Below, one piece after another: positions 53,175 to 62,277 of a stretch of DNA of 64,000 nucleotides (its first letter is position 1; every line of letters starts with the position of its first letter). This DNA comes from Varibaculum massiliense (GTDB taxonomy: Bacteria > Actinomycetota > Actinomycetes > Actinomycetales > Actinomycetaceae). A model generated the notes under the pieces. It ran no database searches, was not told the origin of the DNA, and saw nothing but the letters and a program-made list of their open reading frames with translations. The stretch is taken from NCBI RefSeq assembly GCF_900106855.1, contig NZ_FNWI01000004.1:1674001-1738000 (forward strand). Reading direction: 5' to 3'. Made by a program: the position numbers and the translations under genes.

Positions 53175-54620
53175 TTAACGGAAACGGGGCAAACGCGCGC
53201 GCAGTGTGAAAGTGGGGGTGGTGAGAATCGCCAAAGAGCCGCCTGCAGCTTCCAAACGCGCCTCCAAGTTACTCAAGCCAGTACCGTAAGACGGGGTAGT
53301 GGTAACCACCCCCGGGTTGGAAACCTCCAACCAGTAACTATGGGCATCCTCCCACATTTTTACTGACATTTCGCTGGAGGTGGTGTGGATTAGTACGTTA
53401 GTAATTCCCTCCCGCAGTACCTGCATAAATAGGAGTGCCCGGTCTTCCTCAGCAGGTAAATCCCCAGAAATTTGTAAATCCAATTGGGCAGAGCTTGCTA
53501 AATCCTGCAAAGTAGCCAGCCAAACCGTTGCGGGAATCACTGCTCGGTCATGACTTAAATCAGTAGGGAGTTTCGCCAGTAAATCTTGCAATTGCGTCAG
53601 TCGCTCCTCGTCTGCCACCCCGTCCTCTAAGAAACGGTGTACAAAAGAAATCCGTTGCGAAATAGTGTCGTGAATGGAGGAGCGAGTCCGCAACACCAGG
53701 CGCTTGGTGAGGGCTTCCTCGAGGCGAGCAGTTTCCTGGGCAAGTTGTTTTTGGCGCTGCTGGAAACTGTCAATCTCGTCGGAAAGTTCCTGGCTTAAGG
53801 ACATATATTTACTAACGTCCAGGGCAATCATTTGCGTCAAAAAGCGGCCCTTATCCGCTAATTGGGTGCGATTGAGTATCCAGGTGCGCCCCTTAGGATC
53901 ATTTATTCGAAAATTAGCGCTGGTACTGTCGCCGATTCCGCCCTCGCTAGCACCTTGACCAGCGATTCCCGCAGGAACTATTTTGTCAGTTGCCAGCTCT
54001 CGCAGTTGGTTTGCCAGCGTTTCATAACGAGTCAGCGAAGTCAGGTTTAAACTGTCAAGCAACCCTTCCATACTGGAATTGACTAGTTTGTTATGCCCGC
54101 GGGAATCAGCGAACAGCGCCCCGTGCTGGGGACAGTCCAAGGCTTCTTTAATGCTAAAAGGACTCAAATCGTGCAACAGCAGCTGCAACTCCCGCCATAC
54201 CTGGACGCATAGCCAAGTAGTAGAAAAGGTTCCGGCAGCTAAAAGTAGCCACTTACCCCCGAAGCCCACGATAGGAGGAAGCAGCGCCACTAAGAAAACC
54301 AGTAAAGGCCCCGCTGCAAACCGGTAGGTAGTTCTTAGCAGTGCCAATCCCAAGCCCAGGCAAACCACTACAAACCAGGCAAAATGATGGTCATTAAGAA
54401 TGAAAATTCCCGCTTGCGAGTTGATGATAGTAACCGCAAATCCCCAGGTGTAAAAGGCCAGTAATATCGCCACGCTCAAGAGGAATCCAGTGGCTAAAGG
54501 GCGGCGATGGATGAACCATTGACTCATCGTCAATATGCACGCCGCCAAGGAACCGATAATCATCAAGGCAGTTCCCGCCGCCAACAGTGCAGGCGAAAGA
54601 CTATAGAATAAGGCGCTCAT
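53175..54620 (-). CDS. Membrane sensor histidine kinase (NarX/DesK-like)
   Basis: The 481-residue protein begins with about five membrane helices (to about 145) and then has a PAS-like cytoplasmic segment (about 165-275) and a coiled coil (about 275-308). The phospho-acceptor is H317 in RSSIHDTISQR, the HisKA_3-like pattern. The ATPase domain has the N-box REGITNVLIH (N408) and the glycine loop YGTGLSNLEARLEAAGG (about 445-461). It should phosphorylate the LuxR-type regulator of the same operon. Its start overlaps the stop of the receptor gene by four bases, so the two are translationally coupled. Confidence 0.85.
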   Translation of the reverse strand: MSALFYSLSPALLAAGTALMIIGSLAACILTMSQWFIHRRPLATGFLLSVAILLAFYTWGFAVTIINSQAGIFILNDHHFAWFVVVCLGLGLALLRTTYRFAAGPLLVFLVALLPPIVGFGGKWLLLAAGTFSTTWLCVQVWRELQLLLHDLSPFSIKEALDCPQHGALFADSRGHNKLVNSSMEGLLDSLNLTSLTRYETLANQLRELATDKIVPAGIAGQGASEGGIGDSTSANFRINDPKGRTWILNRTQLADKGRFLTQMIALDVSKYMSLSQELSDEIDSFQQRQKQLAQETARLEEALTKRLVLRTRSSIHDTISQRISFVHRFLEDGVADEERLTQLQDLLAKLPTDLSHDRAVIPATVWLATLQDLASSAQLDLQISGDLPAEEDRALLFMQVLREGITNVLIHTTSSEMSVKMWEDAHSYWLEVSNPGVVTTTPSYGTGLSNLEARLEAAGGSLAILTTPTFTLRARLPRFR

Positions 54621-57250
54621 TTGCTCTGCTCCCCCTTGCTATTAGCGGGGACGTCCTCGGTGAACTCTTTACTTACCTCACTAAGGGTGGCAAAACTATG
54701 TTCCTCGTGGGCAGGGTGGGTAATTCGCATTTGCAGATTAACCACTCCGTCTTCCAGGATTAGCTTTATTTTTGCTTGCGGCCAATCCAGAAGAGGCTGT
54801 AAAAGACCAATTTGACCAGCAGGAATATCTAAAATCCAGTTCATTTTAACCGGCTGTCCACCCATGCCGACCTCTAAATTTATAAACGCTGCTAAATCGG
54901 ACAGGCTTACTACGCACCCCAGGCCGCGGTGCAACCCTTCTAGACACCAAAGTGCTTCCTCTAGGCGGAGGGATCCGCTGGTAGGGCCGTGTAAGCCGGC
55001 TAGGGCGTTGGCATAAGAAAAATCCGTACAAGACTGGCTTAACAATGTGGTTAAGACGTTGACTGAAACCTCTCCGTTCTCAAAATAGGATAAAGTGAGC
55101 AGACCAGCGCGTTTAGCGTACCCAAGATCCATTTTTATGCTGCGCAGAAGTTCTGCGAGCTGATTGCTTGGTAACTGACTGTCCAGCCGCGCGCTATTGG
55201 CCTGCACCCGTTTAAGGGCATTATTCATCAGTAGATCGAGCCGGTCATAAAGCAGCGGAGCCTGGGAAGGTTGCTTGACCTGCTTTAAGGCTTCATACTC
55301 GGATGAAAGTACTTTAGTTTGGTGCGCCTCCCGCTCCCGAAGGGCAGCCAAGGTTTTCTCTAACGCCTGCACAGCGCTAATATCGGTTTCCCAGATTACG
55401 TGTCCGGCGTTGATAGGTTGTGCCTGGCAGTAAAGAGTGCGGGGGGAGGCAGAGGAATTGTCGATAAGCAACACTGGGATGTTAGTTTCCCGCAGGCGAC
55501 GTTTAACTGCATCATCCAGGTAGAGGGGGGTGGAGGTTACATAGCGGGGTTCCCAGTTACGATCAACGATTTCCATAGGCAGGGTAGATTTCTTAAAGAA
55601 ACGCGTATAACCCCGGTTTTGGGGAATCAGCCCAATAAAGAACAATAGTTCCCAAGCTAATAAGAAAAAGATGCAATAGATTTGCACATTCTCGGTAGCT
55701 CTCACCAGGGGGACTCGGAATGTGTAGGCCAAAGAATAGGTCACCGCAAAAGCAAAAAGCACCCCTAGCGCCGCTAACACGCGAGTGCGGTTACCTTTGA
55801 AACTCCACAGTGCCACGTAAAGAACGGCGGCGAACAGTAGCAAGACTGAAAAATAGTAAAAGTAGTAGCCCGGACCGTACTCATAGTCCACCCCCGATTG
55901 CCCCCGCCCAAAGCGCAGCAGCAGGTGATGGAAATCGTTGGTAAATACCATCAACATCAGTACGGTTCCCAGTGTCAAGATAAAAGTGCGCAGGCGGCGA
56001 TAGCCGGGAGGCAGGCGGCGGGAAGAATGTGCGATTACCAAAAATAGGATGGTTAAGGTCGAATAAATCGGAACATAGTAGTAGTACCAGGCGTAACGCT
56101 CGTAAACTCCCGGCAGAGAGTGCTTGATGATGCGCGCTAAAATCCACAGGCTGAGTATCCCCGCCTGGACTAGCACCGCTCGACGTATATAAGGGGAGAT
56201 AGTTGTCCAAAAGCGCCAACCGGCCCAAAAACTTAGCAGGCACAGCAGCGCGATAAAGGCGCCGATTTGGTAGGACTCGTTGGTATTCTTCCACTCCCAA
56301 GAAGCACCAAAAGTATCGTTGGACAGGCTTTGCTCCCAGGTGAACTGCTTATACTGACCCAGGTTAGCAATCGGGGTGGCGTTAATATTTTTCTGAAAAG
56401 AAGTTGACAATGAAGGGTAGGAATCGGGATTGAGGAGATTAGCTGGGGGAGTTGAAAACTGGTAGTCATGGTTAGGATTCCCGGGGTTGCGTGACCAGAC
56501 ACCTTCTATAAACATTACCGTAGGGAACTTGGCATAGTGCAGCTGCTGGGAGGGGGAGTTGGCGTGAGTGCTGCGATTATCGGTGGTCAGGCAAAAGTAG
56601 CCATGCGCAAGGGCATCCTTTAGCTCTTGCGAGGATGACCCGGTTTCCAATCGTCCCCGCGACTTAAGTCTCTGCAGTAGCTCCGAGGCTTGCCGAGAGG
56701 AGAAAGTTTGCGCGCCCTCGTTGCCCGAGGTGGTTCTTAGCGCTAAAGCACTCATCAGCTCCAGGCGCCCTACCCCTTGATCCAGATAAACTTTTTCTTT
56801 CCCGGAAAGCAATTTCTGAAGATTATCAACTGAGCCAACCTGGGGATTCTGGGACACCAGCACCACAGATTTGGGGTAGAGGGGCATAAAAGAGGCCTTT
56901 GGCTCGGTAGCTTTAGCGGCGTTGGCAGTGGTTTCCGTGGTGATTACAAAGTTTGCCCCGGAACGAAGTTGCCGCAATAGTGACCATTCACTGTGGGGCT
57001 CTACCGCTAAACCTTGAGATTGAAAAAAGCGAGAAAGAGTGGGATTGAAGTCGTTGGGTACCGCCAAGGTGTTATTAGCTTGGAAAGAAACTGTACGTAA
57101 AGGAACAAAAATCAAGGTAAGCACGGCTATTCCCAACAGCAGCGCAAATAGTAAATGAGCCAGCCAGTCTTGAATCCAAGTGGGTCTGACGGACTCTACA
57201 GCGGGGGAACTGGGGAAGCGATTAGGGGGAAGCTTCGAGCTAGTAGTCAT
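54617..57250 (-). CDS. Giant receptor: extracellular domain, 7TM, PAS-like and pseudokinase-like part
   Basis: The ATG at 57250 (AGGG five bases upstream) gives 877 residues; a TTG-started frame 19 codons longer would overlap the regulator gene. A first helix (about 30-50) is followed by an extracellular region of some 275 residues that resembles a solute-binding fold. Seven helices (about 328-543) come next, with TNDFHH and YGPGYYFYYF as in HisKA_7TM receptors. The cytoplasmic part has a PAS-like stretch, a coiled coil and a kinase-like region without N- or G-box, so it is probably inactive. I infer a ligand receptor that signals to the kinase encoded next to it. Confidence 0.75.
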   Translation of the reverse strand: MTTSSKLPPNRFPSSPAVESVRPTWIQDWLAHLLFALLLGIAVLTLIFVPLRTVSFQANNTLAVPNDFNPTLSRFFQSQGLAVEPHSEWSLLRQLRSGANFVITTETTANAAKATEPKASFMPLYPKSVVLVSQNPQVGSVDNLQKLLSGKEKVYLDQGVGRLELMSALALRTTSGNEGAQTFSSRQASELLQRLKSRGRLETGSSSQELKDALAHGYFCLTTDNRSTHANSPSQQLHYAKFPTVMFIEGVWSRNPGNPNHDYQFSTPPANLLNPDSYPSLSTSFQKNINATPIANLGQYKQFTWEQSLSNDTFGASWEWKNTNESYQIGAFIALLCLLSFWAGWRFWTTISPYIRRAVLVQAGILSLWILARIIKHSLPGVYERYAWYYYYVPIYSTLTILFLVIAHSSRRLPPGYRRLRTFILTLGTVLMLMVFTNDFHHLLLRFGRGQSGVDYEYGPGYYFYYFSVLLLFAAVLYVALWSFKGNRTRVLAALGVLFAFAVTYSLAYTFRVPLVRATENVQIYCIFFLLAWELLFFIGLIPQNRGYTRFFKKSTLPMEIVDRNWEPRYVTSTPLYLDDAVKRRLRETNIPVLLIDNSSASPRTLYCQAQPINAGHVIWETDISAVQALEKTLAALREREAHQTKVLSSEYEALKQVKQPSQAPLLYDRLDLLMNNALKRVQANSARLDSQLPSNQLAELLRSIKMDLGYAKRAGLLTLSYFENGEVSVNVLTTLLSQSCTDFSYANALAGLHGPTSGSLRLEEALWCLEGLHRGLGCVVSLSDLAAFINLEVGMGGQPVKMNWILDIPAGQIGLLQPLLDWPQAKIKLILEDGVVNLQMRITHPAHEEHSFATLSEVSKEFTEDVPANSKGEQSK

Positions 57251-57263
57251 AGGAACCCTGATT

Positions 57264-57902
57264 TTAGTCGGGGAAATTTGGGTCGGAGCGGTTTTCGTGG
57301 ATGGCAATATAGCCGTTAGATACTGCCCACAAGGCTAAGCGCGCCACCGAGGTGAAACCACTTTTGGCTAGCAGCTGGGAGATGTAAGACTTAATAGTGT
57401 TTTCGCTTAAGAACATTTCCTTCGCGATTTCTTTGCGGGGATAACCTGCACATACTAAACGCAGAACTTCCATTTCGCGTTCATTGAACTGGTTTGCCCC
57501 AAAACTGGGGCGAGCGGGGGAGTCGGGAAAACTATGTTCTCCGCTTACCGTAGCGCGCAGTAAGGCTAGCAGATCGGAGGTAGAGATATTTTTGTAGGTA
57601 AACGCATCGACCCCCGCGGCGCGCGCCTCCTCGACGAATGAGGCATCGGGCATTGCCGTGAATACCACTACCTTTACGCTGGGATGCGCGGCTTTGAACT
57701 TGGCAGATTCTTTCAATCCTGAAGAGTTCGCGGTAACTACGTCCATTAGCACCAGGTCTGCCGGATGTAAGCGTTGAGATGAGTGAATATCGGCGGCATC
57801 GGTGAGCTTATCGACCACCATAAAATCTGCTTCCGCATCGATAGCAGCGGCTAAAGAATCCAGCAGAATGGTTTGATCCTCAACAATAGTGATCCGCGTC
57901 AA
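57264..57902 (-). CDS. NarL/LuxR-family response regulator
   Basis: This response regulator has a receiver domain with TIVEDQ at the start, phospho-acceptor D54 in LVLMDVV and the Lys in FTYKN. A C-terminal LuxR helix-turn-helix follows (FNEREMEVLRLVCAGYPRKEIAKEMFLSENTIKSYI). I use the TTG at 57902 because GGGAGG lies nine bases upstream and the receiver begins immediately. That gives 212 residues. It is the first gene of the operon, 13 bases ahead of the receptor. A palindrome upstream suggests autoregulation. Confidence 0.9.
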   Translation of the reverse strand: MTRITIVEDQTILLDSLAAAIDAEADFMVVDKLTDAADIHSSQRLHPADLVLMDVVTANSSGLKESAKFKAAHPSVKVVVFTAMPDASFVEEARAAGVDAFTYKNISTSDLLALLRATVSGEHSFPDSPARPSFGANQFNEREMEVLRLVCAGYPRKEIAKEMFLSENTIKSYISQLLAKSGFTSVARLALWAVSNGYIAIHENRSDPNFPD

Positions 57903-57946
57903 CGGCTCGTCCTCCCAATTTCCCCACCATTGGAGCAATTCCTAAC

Positions 57947-57969
57947 TTTGTTAGAAATATTTTAACAAA
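57947..57969. promoter_or_regulatory. Near-perfect 23-base palindrome, candidate response-regulator site
   Basis: TTTGTTA (57947-57953) and TAACAAA (57963-57969) flank G plus the self-complementary AAATATTT. An overlapping small dyad CTAAC-TTT-GTTAG sits at 57942-57954. It lies 45-67 bases before the regulator start. LuxR-type regulators bind such dyads, so it is a good candidate operator. Confidence 0.65.
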
Positions 57970-58051
57970 ACTCGAATGTTAAATGGGGCGGGTGCAAAGC
58001 AGTTTACTTCGGTATGACCAGGCTGCCTGATACTGCTTACCTAAGGGCGTT

Positions 58052-59029
58052 CTAGAATTTGCCCCCTCCGGAGCTAAACGAGGTACCCCCAGAGCTATAG
58101 GAACCGCTGCTAGAGCTCTTGCTTTCTTTGGGTCGCGCCACCTGGGTGACATAAGAGTTCACAAAGACCTCCTCACCTCCGGTAATCTGGTTTGAACCGG
58201 GAACAATATAGCTAGAGGCTCCTGCTTGTTTCTGGGCAGTATGATGTTTACGTTCCAGCAGAGCCATCACCCCATATCCGCTTAGGGCTCCCACACCTAG
58301 CGCAATTCCCAACCCCCAAAGGGTGGACTCTAAGGTCATGCGAGCGGGTACTGGATGACTTTTGCTGTAGGGGGTGCCAGCTTTCCACTGCTCTAAATAA
58401 TCAGTGATTTCGTGCAGGTAAACCTCCATGCCCCCATCCCAGTCATCATCCCCCAGGGGTTTTTTGACGTGTTTATATAATCTGTCAATCCCGTAAGGGG
58501 TAAAGGCTTTTTCGCCCTCGCCATGCCCTAAGAACCACAAATCCCTGGTAGAGGGGTTAATGATCATGATTACTCCGTTGGCAGACTTGGTGTCCAGGCC
58601 GAGTTTATTCACGTTGTAATAGTTTGCAGCCCATTGTTCGGGGGACAAATAATCGAAATCGTCAACCGTTACCACGTATGGAGCTATTCCATATTTATTT
58701 GCTAATGCCCGCAGCTGTTTTTCCCAGGTAGGAATTTTTGCGGCACTAAAAATTTCGGAATGGTCGCGAATAAAAGGAGCCGCCGCAGATACGTCCTTTT
58801 GACCACCCTGGTACATTACTTCTTCATCTTCGGGGAACTTGATAATGTCAGATGGGTCGTCGCTGGCGGTAGCAAGGACGCTATGCGCAGCGGGGTGGGA
58901 AAGTTCCGTCACTGCTGCCGAATTAGGCGCGGCGGCCTGGGCATTAGCTAGGTTCAGACCAATCAGCGGGAATGCGGTCACAGTTGCCGCAGTCAAGAGA
59001 GAGGCAAGTTTCTTGAAAATACTCATCAT
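58052..59029 (-). CDS. TPM-domain membrane protein
   Basis: The 325-residue protein has a signal peptide (ending about ANAQA, residue 32). An extracellular TPM domain follows (TLP18.3/Psb32/MOLO-1 family, about 80-225), with the family motif GVIMIINPSTRDLWFLGHG. A membrane helix (LGIALGVGALSGYGVMAL, about 238-256) and a Ser/Gly-rich tail ending SSGGGKF complete it. The TPM function in bacteria is unsettled (phosphatase or envelope maintenance). AAGGGG precedes the ATG. Its start is nine bases after the zinc-ribbon gene stop, so the two form an operon. Confidence 0.85.
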   Translation of the reverse strand: MMSIFKKLASLLTAATVTAFPLIGLNLANAQAAAPNSAAVTELSHPAAHSVLATASDDPSDIIKFPEDEEVMYQGGQKDVSAAAPFIRDHSEIFSAAKIPTWEKQLRALANKYGIAPYVVTVDDFDYLSPEQWAANYYNVNKLGLDTKSANGVIMIINPSTRDLWFLGHGEGEKAFTPYGIDRLYKHVKKPLGDDDWDGGMEVYLHEITDYLEQWKAGTPYSKSHPVPARMTLESTLWGLGIALGVGALSGYGVMALLERKHHTAQKQAGASSYIVPGSNQITGGEEVFVNSYVTQVARPKESKSSSSGSYSSGGTSFSSGGGKF

Positions 59030-59038
59030 TCAATCCCC

Positions 59039-60280
59039 TTAATCCAGAAACCAAGGCATGATAAATGGAATTAATACGGAGCCCAATGCGATGGCCAATA
59101 CGGTAGCGATACCGATTAATCCACCCCAGTACTTAACGTTAGAAACCGGAAAGGTGCCTACGAATTTTCCGGTTTGACCATTCATGGCGTAGTTATAGTT
59201 CTTTCCGGCGAAATCCACGTTCAACAGCCAGACTGGCAAGAACACGTATTCTAACTCCCCGAAAGCAGGTTCAAAGGCAGAATTGGTCATTTTTACACTG
59301 TCATAACCGGTAACCGAGTCCCTTAAAACGTCCTTGGCGGAGTGACGCATTCTGTCCAAGGCGCGCGGATTAGCTTCCTCGGCTTCTACATCGTATTTAT
59401 TGGTCATAAAACCGGTTAAATATGCCGGGGAAAATCCTACGGAAGTGGAGTAATCGAAAGGCTCTATCGACTCGGTAAGATCCGCGGTTACTTTGGAAGT
59501 GCCGGAGACCGGAACATCCAGATAGGCGATATTGCCACTGCGTGAAACCTGGTAAACATCATGTTTGGTGTAGTTATAATCCGAATCTGACCAGCTACTA
59601 GTGCGTTCGCACTCGAAGTTGGCCATCCCGGAAACGCTGGCATCATAGAGCCAATAAGGGACATAAACTCCTTGAATATCATCTACACTGGCATGTTTGA
59701 AGGCATTGGGAGTCAGCTTTAAACGGGATGCCTCTTTTTTGAAAGCGGCTAGTGCCTGCTCTTTGGTCATCCCGAAAGGAATCATCCGGTCAGGAACCCG
59801 CGTGCGCACCAACTGTCCAGTAGCAACAAAGTTGTTGTTACACCAGGGACACTTGGCGCTGACCATATCGGGGGAACCGATGATTTCTCCGCCGCAAGAA
59901 TCGCATTCAAATTGCGCCATTTGTTGCCCGGTCGCCTCATCCATATAGGTGGCTGGAGGCTCCACCCAACCTGTTTGCGGGGTGGGGGCGGCAGCGCCAG
60001 AGGGAGGTATGGATGCGCCCTCGCCATTTGTTGGCACCGCTAGCGACGAATCTGTTTGTTCCGCAGGTTGCGATCCCGGTGGCGGCGGGGGTTGCGCGCC
60101 TACCTTTTGAGCTTGGTAAGCGGCGTCAAGCTCCTGGTTAGCGGCGGAAATCCCGTTAAATTGATTTACCTCTTCAACGGAAAACATAGCGCTGCAAAAG
60201 TTGCACTTCATTTTCCCGCTGGGCACATCAAAATTGATGGGCGCGCCGCAGGCCGGGCATTTTAATTGCACATCACTCAC
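59039..60280 (-). CDS. Zinc-ribbon membrane protein
   Basis: The 413-residue protein starts with a zinc ribbon (CPACGAPINFDVPSGKMKCNFC, C9 to C30), then a Pro/Gln linker. A second ribbon follows (FECDSCGG to CPWCNN, near 130-150). A beta-rich domain of about 200 residues (VYVPYWLYDASVSG, VFLPVWLLNVDFAGKNYNYAMNG) and a C-terminal membrane helix (GLIGIATVLAIALGSVLIPFIMPW) complete it. Similar proteins are annotated as TFIIB-type zinc-ribbon proteins. The start is GTG behind AAGGGAAC. It is followed directly by the TPM gene. Confidence 0.8.
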   Translation of the reverse strand: MSDVQLKCPACGAPINFDVPSGKMKCNFCSAMFSVEEVNQFNGISAANQELDAAYQAQKVGAQPPPPPGSQPAEQTDSSLAVPTNGEGASIPPSGAAAPTPQTGWVEPPATYMDEATGQQMAQFECDSCGGEIIGSPDMVSAKCPWCNNNFVATGQLVRTRVPDRMIPFGMTKEQALAAFKKEASRLKLTPNAFKHASVDDIQGVYVPYWLYDASVSGMANFECERTSSWSDSDYNYTKHDVYQVSRSGNIAYLDVPVSGTSKVTADLTESIEPFDYSTSVGFSPAYLTGFMTNKYDVEAEEANPRALDRMRHSAKDVLRDSVTGYDSVKMTNSAFEPAFGELEYVFLPVWLLNVDFAGKNYNYAMNGQTGKFVGTFPVSNVKYWGGLIGIATVLAIALGSVLIPFIMPWFLD

Positions 60281-60320
60281 GATTAGTTCCCTTCCTTAAT
60301 AAATACGGTTCCCCAGTGCC

Positions 60321-60371
60321 GGGTTCTTAGTGGCGAGCCTCGCGCGCCGCGCTTACCGCCCCTAAGAACCC
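60321..60371 (-). terminator. Hairpin between the SPFH and zinc-ribbon genes
   Basis: GGGTTCTTAG (60321-60330) pairs with CTAAGAACCC (60362-60371), and the intervening GC-rich bases can extend the stem with a bulge. It may terminate or attenuate the SPFH transcript. Confidence 0.6.
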
Positions 60372-60384
60372 AGACCTGGCAGGT

Positions 60385-61593
60385 CTAGCCCACGGGGTTT
60401 CCGCACTCTGGGCAGAACTTTGGTTTGGGATTAGGTAGAGGTTTGCCACAGTTGGGGCAGAATCCACTAGCGGCAGGAGCGGTGGGTCGTGGCTGACCGC
60501 AATTTCCACAAAACTTGCCGGTATTTTGGACACCGCACTGGCATCTCCAGGCTTCAGGCGAGGAACCAGCGTTTTCAGCCGCTCCTGCCTGCTGTTTTGC
60601 CTTTTCTTGGGCGGCCATTTGGGCTTGGTTGGAAGCGGAGGCAGATTGCATAAAGCCTCCTGCCGCGTTCATTCCCATACCCACGCCCATCATGGCGACC
60701 CCGGCTCCTGCCGGGTTGGATCCAGCGTTTTGAATACCGGTACCGACTGCTCCCTGCACGAAGCCCTCGCGGATTGAGGGATCTTGCAACATGGCGCCCT
60801 GGTTGCGCATATCGATCATCTTGCGCGACTGCTCATCGTAGGAGATAGAGGCGATACCAACGGCTTGCACCTCAAAACCGCGCTGCTCAGACCATTCCTC
60901 ATCCAAGGCATCACGCATATAGCGAGACAATTCGCTCATATGGGACTGGACTTGTGAAATACGAATCCCATCCAGGCTCATCTTGTTTAGCGCTACTGAA
61001 AAGGCTTCTAAGAATTCGGATTGGTACTGTTCTTTAATGTCATCGATATGTACTCGTTCCGCATCCCGGGGGATAGCTTCCATATAGAACTTAATGGGGT
61101 CAACTATCCGTAGCGAGTAAGTCCCGTGCGACCTCAAGAAAAGTTCCGCGTTATAGAAATTGTCGAAATATTGAATGGCATTGGGGGTACCGAATTTTAT
61201 TCCTTTGATTTCCTGGAGGTTCACAAAGAAGGCTTTTTGTTGTGCCGAGGGTGCCCCCCCGAATTTGAAACGTTCCCAAGTATCCCGAAGTACGCCCTTA
61301 AAATTCCCGTTAAATAGCGAGGGCGCAGTGGTGGAACTGTAGGTGTAGGCACCGGATTCGGTAGAAAAGTCCACGATTTTACCGGAGTCGGTAATCAGCA
61401 GAGCTTGGTTGTCATAGACCAGAATCTTTGAGCCATCCGAGATAATGGCGCCGGTGCCGGTGTTTTTACCTCTAATCTGTTGGCCTCGTACGAAAACGAT
61501 GCCTTCTCCCATGTCCTGCGCGCTAATCGCATCTAGCCACTGATCTTGGAGGGCGCCACCGATCGCGCCGCTAACTGCTTGAATCAAACCCAT
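60385..61593 (-). CDS. SPFH-domain protein with C-terminal double zinc ribbon
   Basis: The ATG at 61593 (MGLIQAVSG) gives 402 residues; 18 upstream in-frame codons are not supported. The protein is a YdjI-like SPFH/Band-7 member: FVRGQQIRGKNTGTGAIISDGSKILVYDNQALLI near the start and the SPFH core at about 100-300 (ERVHIDDIKEQYQSEFLEAFSVALNKM). A Gly/Ala/Met-rich stretch follows, then two zinc ribbons (CQCGVQNTGKFCGNCG and CPNCGKPLPNPKPKFCPECG). These proteins form membrane-associated scaffolds. It has no clear membrane helix of its own. Confidence 0.87.
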   Translation of the reverse strand: MGLIQAVSGAIGGALQDQWLDAISAQDMGEGIVFVRGQQIRGKNTGTGAIISDGSKILVYDNQALLITDSGKIVDFSTESGAYTYSSTTAPSLFNGNFKGVLRDTWERFKFGGAPSAQQKAFFVNLQEIKGIKFGTPNAIQYFDNFYNAELFLRSHGTYSLRIVDPIKFYMEAIPRDAERVHIDDIKEQYQSEFLEAFSVALNKMSLDGIRISQVQSHMSELSRYMRDALDEEWSEQRGFEVQAVGIASISYDEQSRKMIDMRNQGAMLQDPSIREGFVQGAVGTGIQNAGSNPAGAGVAMMGVGMGMNAAGGFMQSASASNQAQMAAQEKAKQQAGAAENAGSSPEAWRCQCGVQNTGKFCGNCGQPRPTAPAASGFCPNCGKPLPNPKPKFCPECGNPVG

Positions 61594-61627
61594 TTCAATC
61601 TTCTTTTCTAGTAGTAGCTTTTCCTTA

Positions 61628-61669
61628 ACAGTTCCCGCTGCTGGCAAAGTTGCCTAACAGCGGGACTGT
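61628..61669 (-). terminator. Hairpin between the small membrane gene and the SPFH gene
   Basis: ACAGTTCCCGCTG (61628-61640) pairs with CAGCGGGACTGT (61658-61669) with one bulged base. There is no U-tract, so attenuation or RNA processing is as likely as termination. Confidence 0.55.
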
Positions 61670-61673
61670 GTAC

Positions 61674-62063
61674 CTATAGGTGTACCATGCTGTTCTGAAT
61701 CGCGGTTCCGATTCCGGTGGCGATTGACGGCAAGAAAATTACCACCAGGAAAATAATTAGCGGCATAGTCTTGGGGCGCGACTTAATCAAAGCGATTAAT
61801 CCCAAAATAAATGCCACCAAGTTCAAAATTGAAGCCACAGCCAAGAAAATAAGTCGCTTGGTGTCTGCAGCTTGAGCCGCGGTGACATCGAGGTTACTGA
61901 GGGCTGCGGCTCCTGCTTTCCCCGCCAGGAAAAATCCCAGGATTATCAGCAAAGAAGCCACGATTGTCATACATAATGCCACCAGTGCCATATTCTTTTT
62001 AACCCCAGGTGCAGCTGGAGTAGGTGGTACGCTCACATTTGAAACCGGGGGTTGACCAGTCAT
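61674..62063 (-). CDS. Small membrane protein of unknown function
   Basis: The 129-residue protein has three hydrophobic helices (about 25-50, 70-92 and 98-125) after a short Pro-rich N-terminus (TGQPPVSNVSVPPTPAAPG). AAGGAG sits before the ATG. The family is not recognised. Its position suggests membership of the SPFH/zinc-ribbon/TPM envelope cluster. Confidence 0.7.
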   Translation of the reverse strand: MTGQPPVSNVSVPPTPAAPGVKKNMALVALCMTIVASLLIILGFFLAGKAGAAALSNLDVTAAQAADTKRLIFLAVASILNLVAFILGLIALIKSRPKTMPLIIFLVVIFLPSIATGIGTAIQNSMVHL

Positions 62064-62146
62064 GATAGCTCCTTAAAGTCGGGATAAACTTTTATTTTGT
62101 GCGGTTTCTCTACATCGAAAAGCCTGCATTTTTAAAGTAACAAGCA

Positions 62147-62184
62147 GGAGTTTTAGTGTTAACACCCAAAAGGGTGAAAACTCC
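62147..62184 (-). terminator. Possible terminator of the metal transporter operon
   Basis: CACCC-AAAA-GGGTG (62163-62176) is extended by GGAGTTTT (62147-62154) with AAAACTCC (62177-62184) across a bulge. It lies downstream of the permease gene that ends at 62278. There is no clean U-tract. Confidence 0.45.
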
Positions 62185-62277
62185 GGGAAAATGGTAATAG
62201 CTTCTACTGGGTTATTCTGTCTCGAGAAGATTCCCTACACAAAGGGCAGATATCGGTAGGGAGCCGCTGGGATAGCT

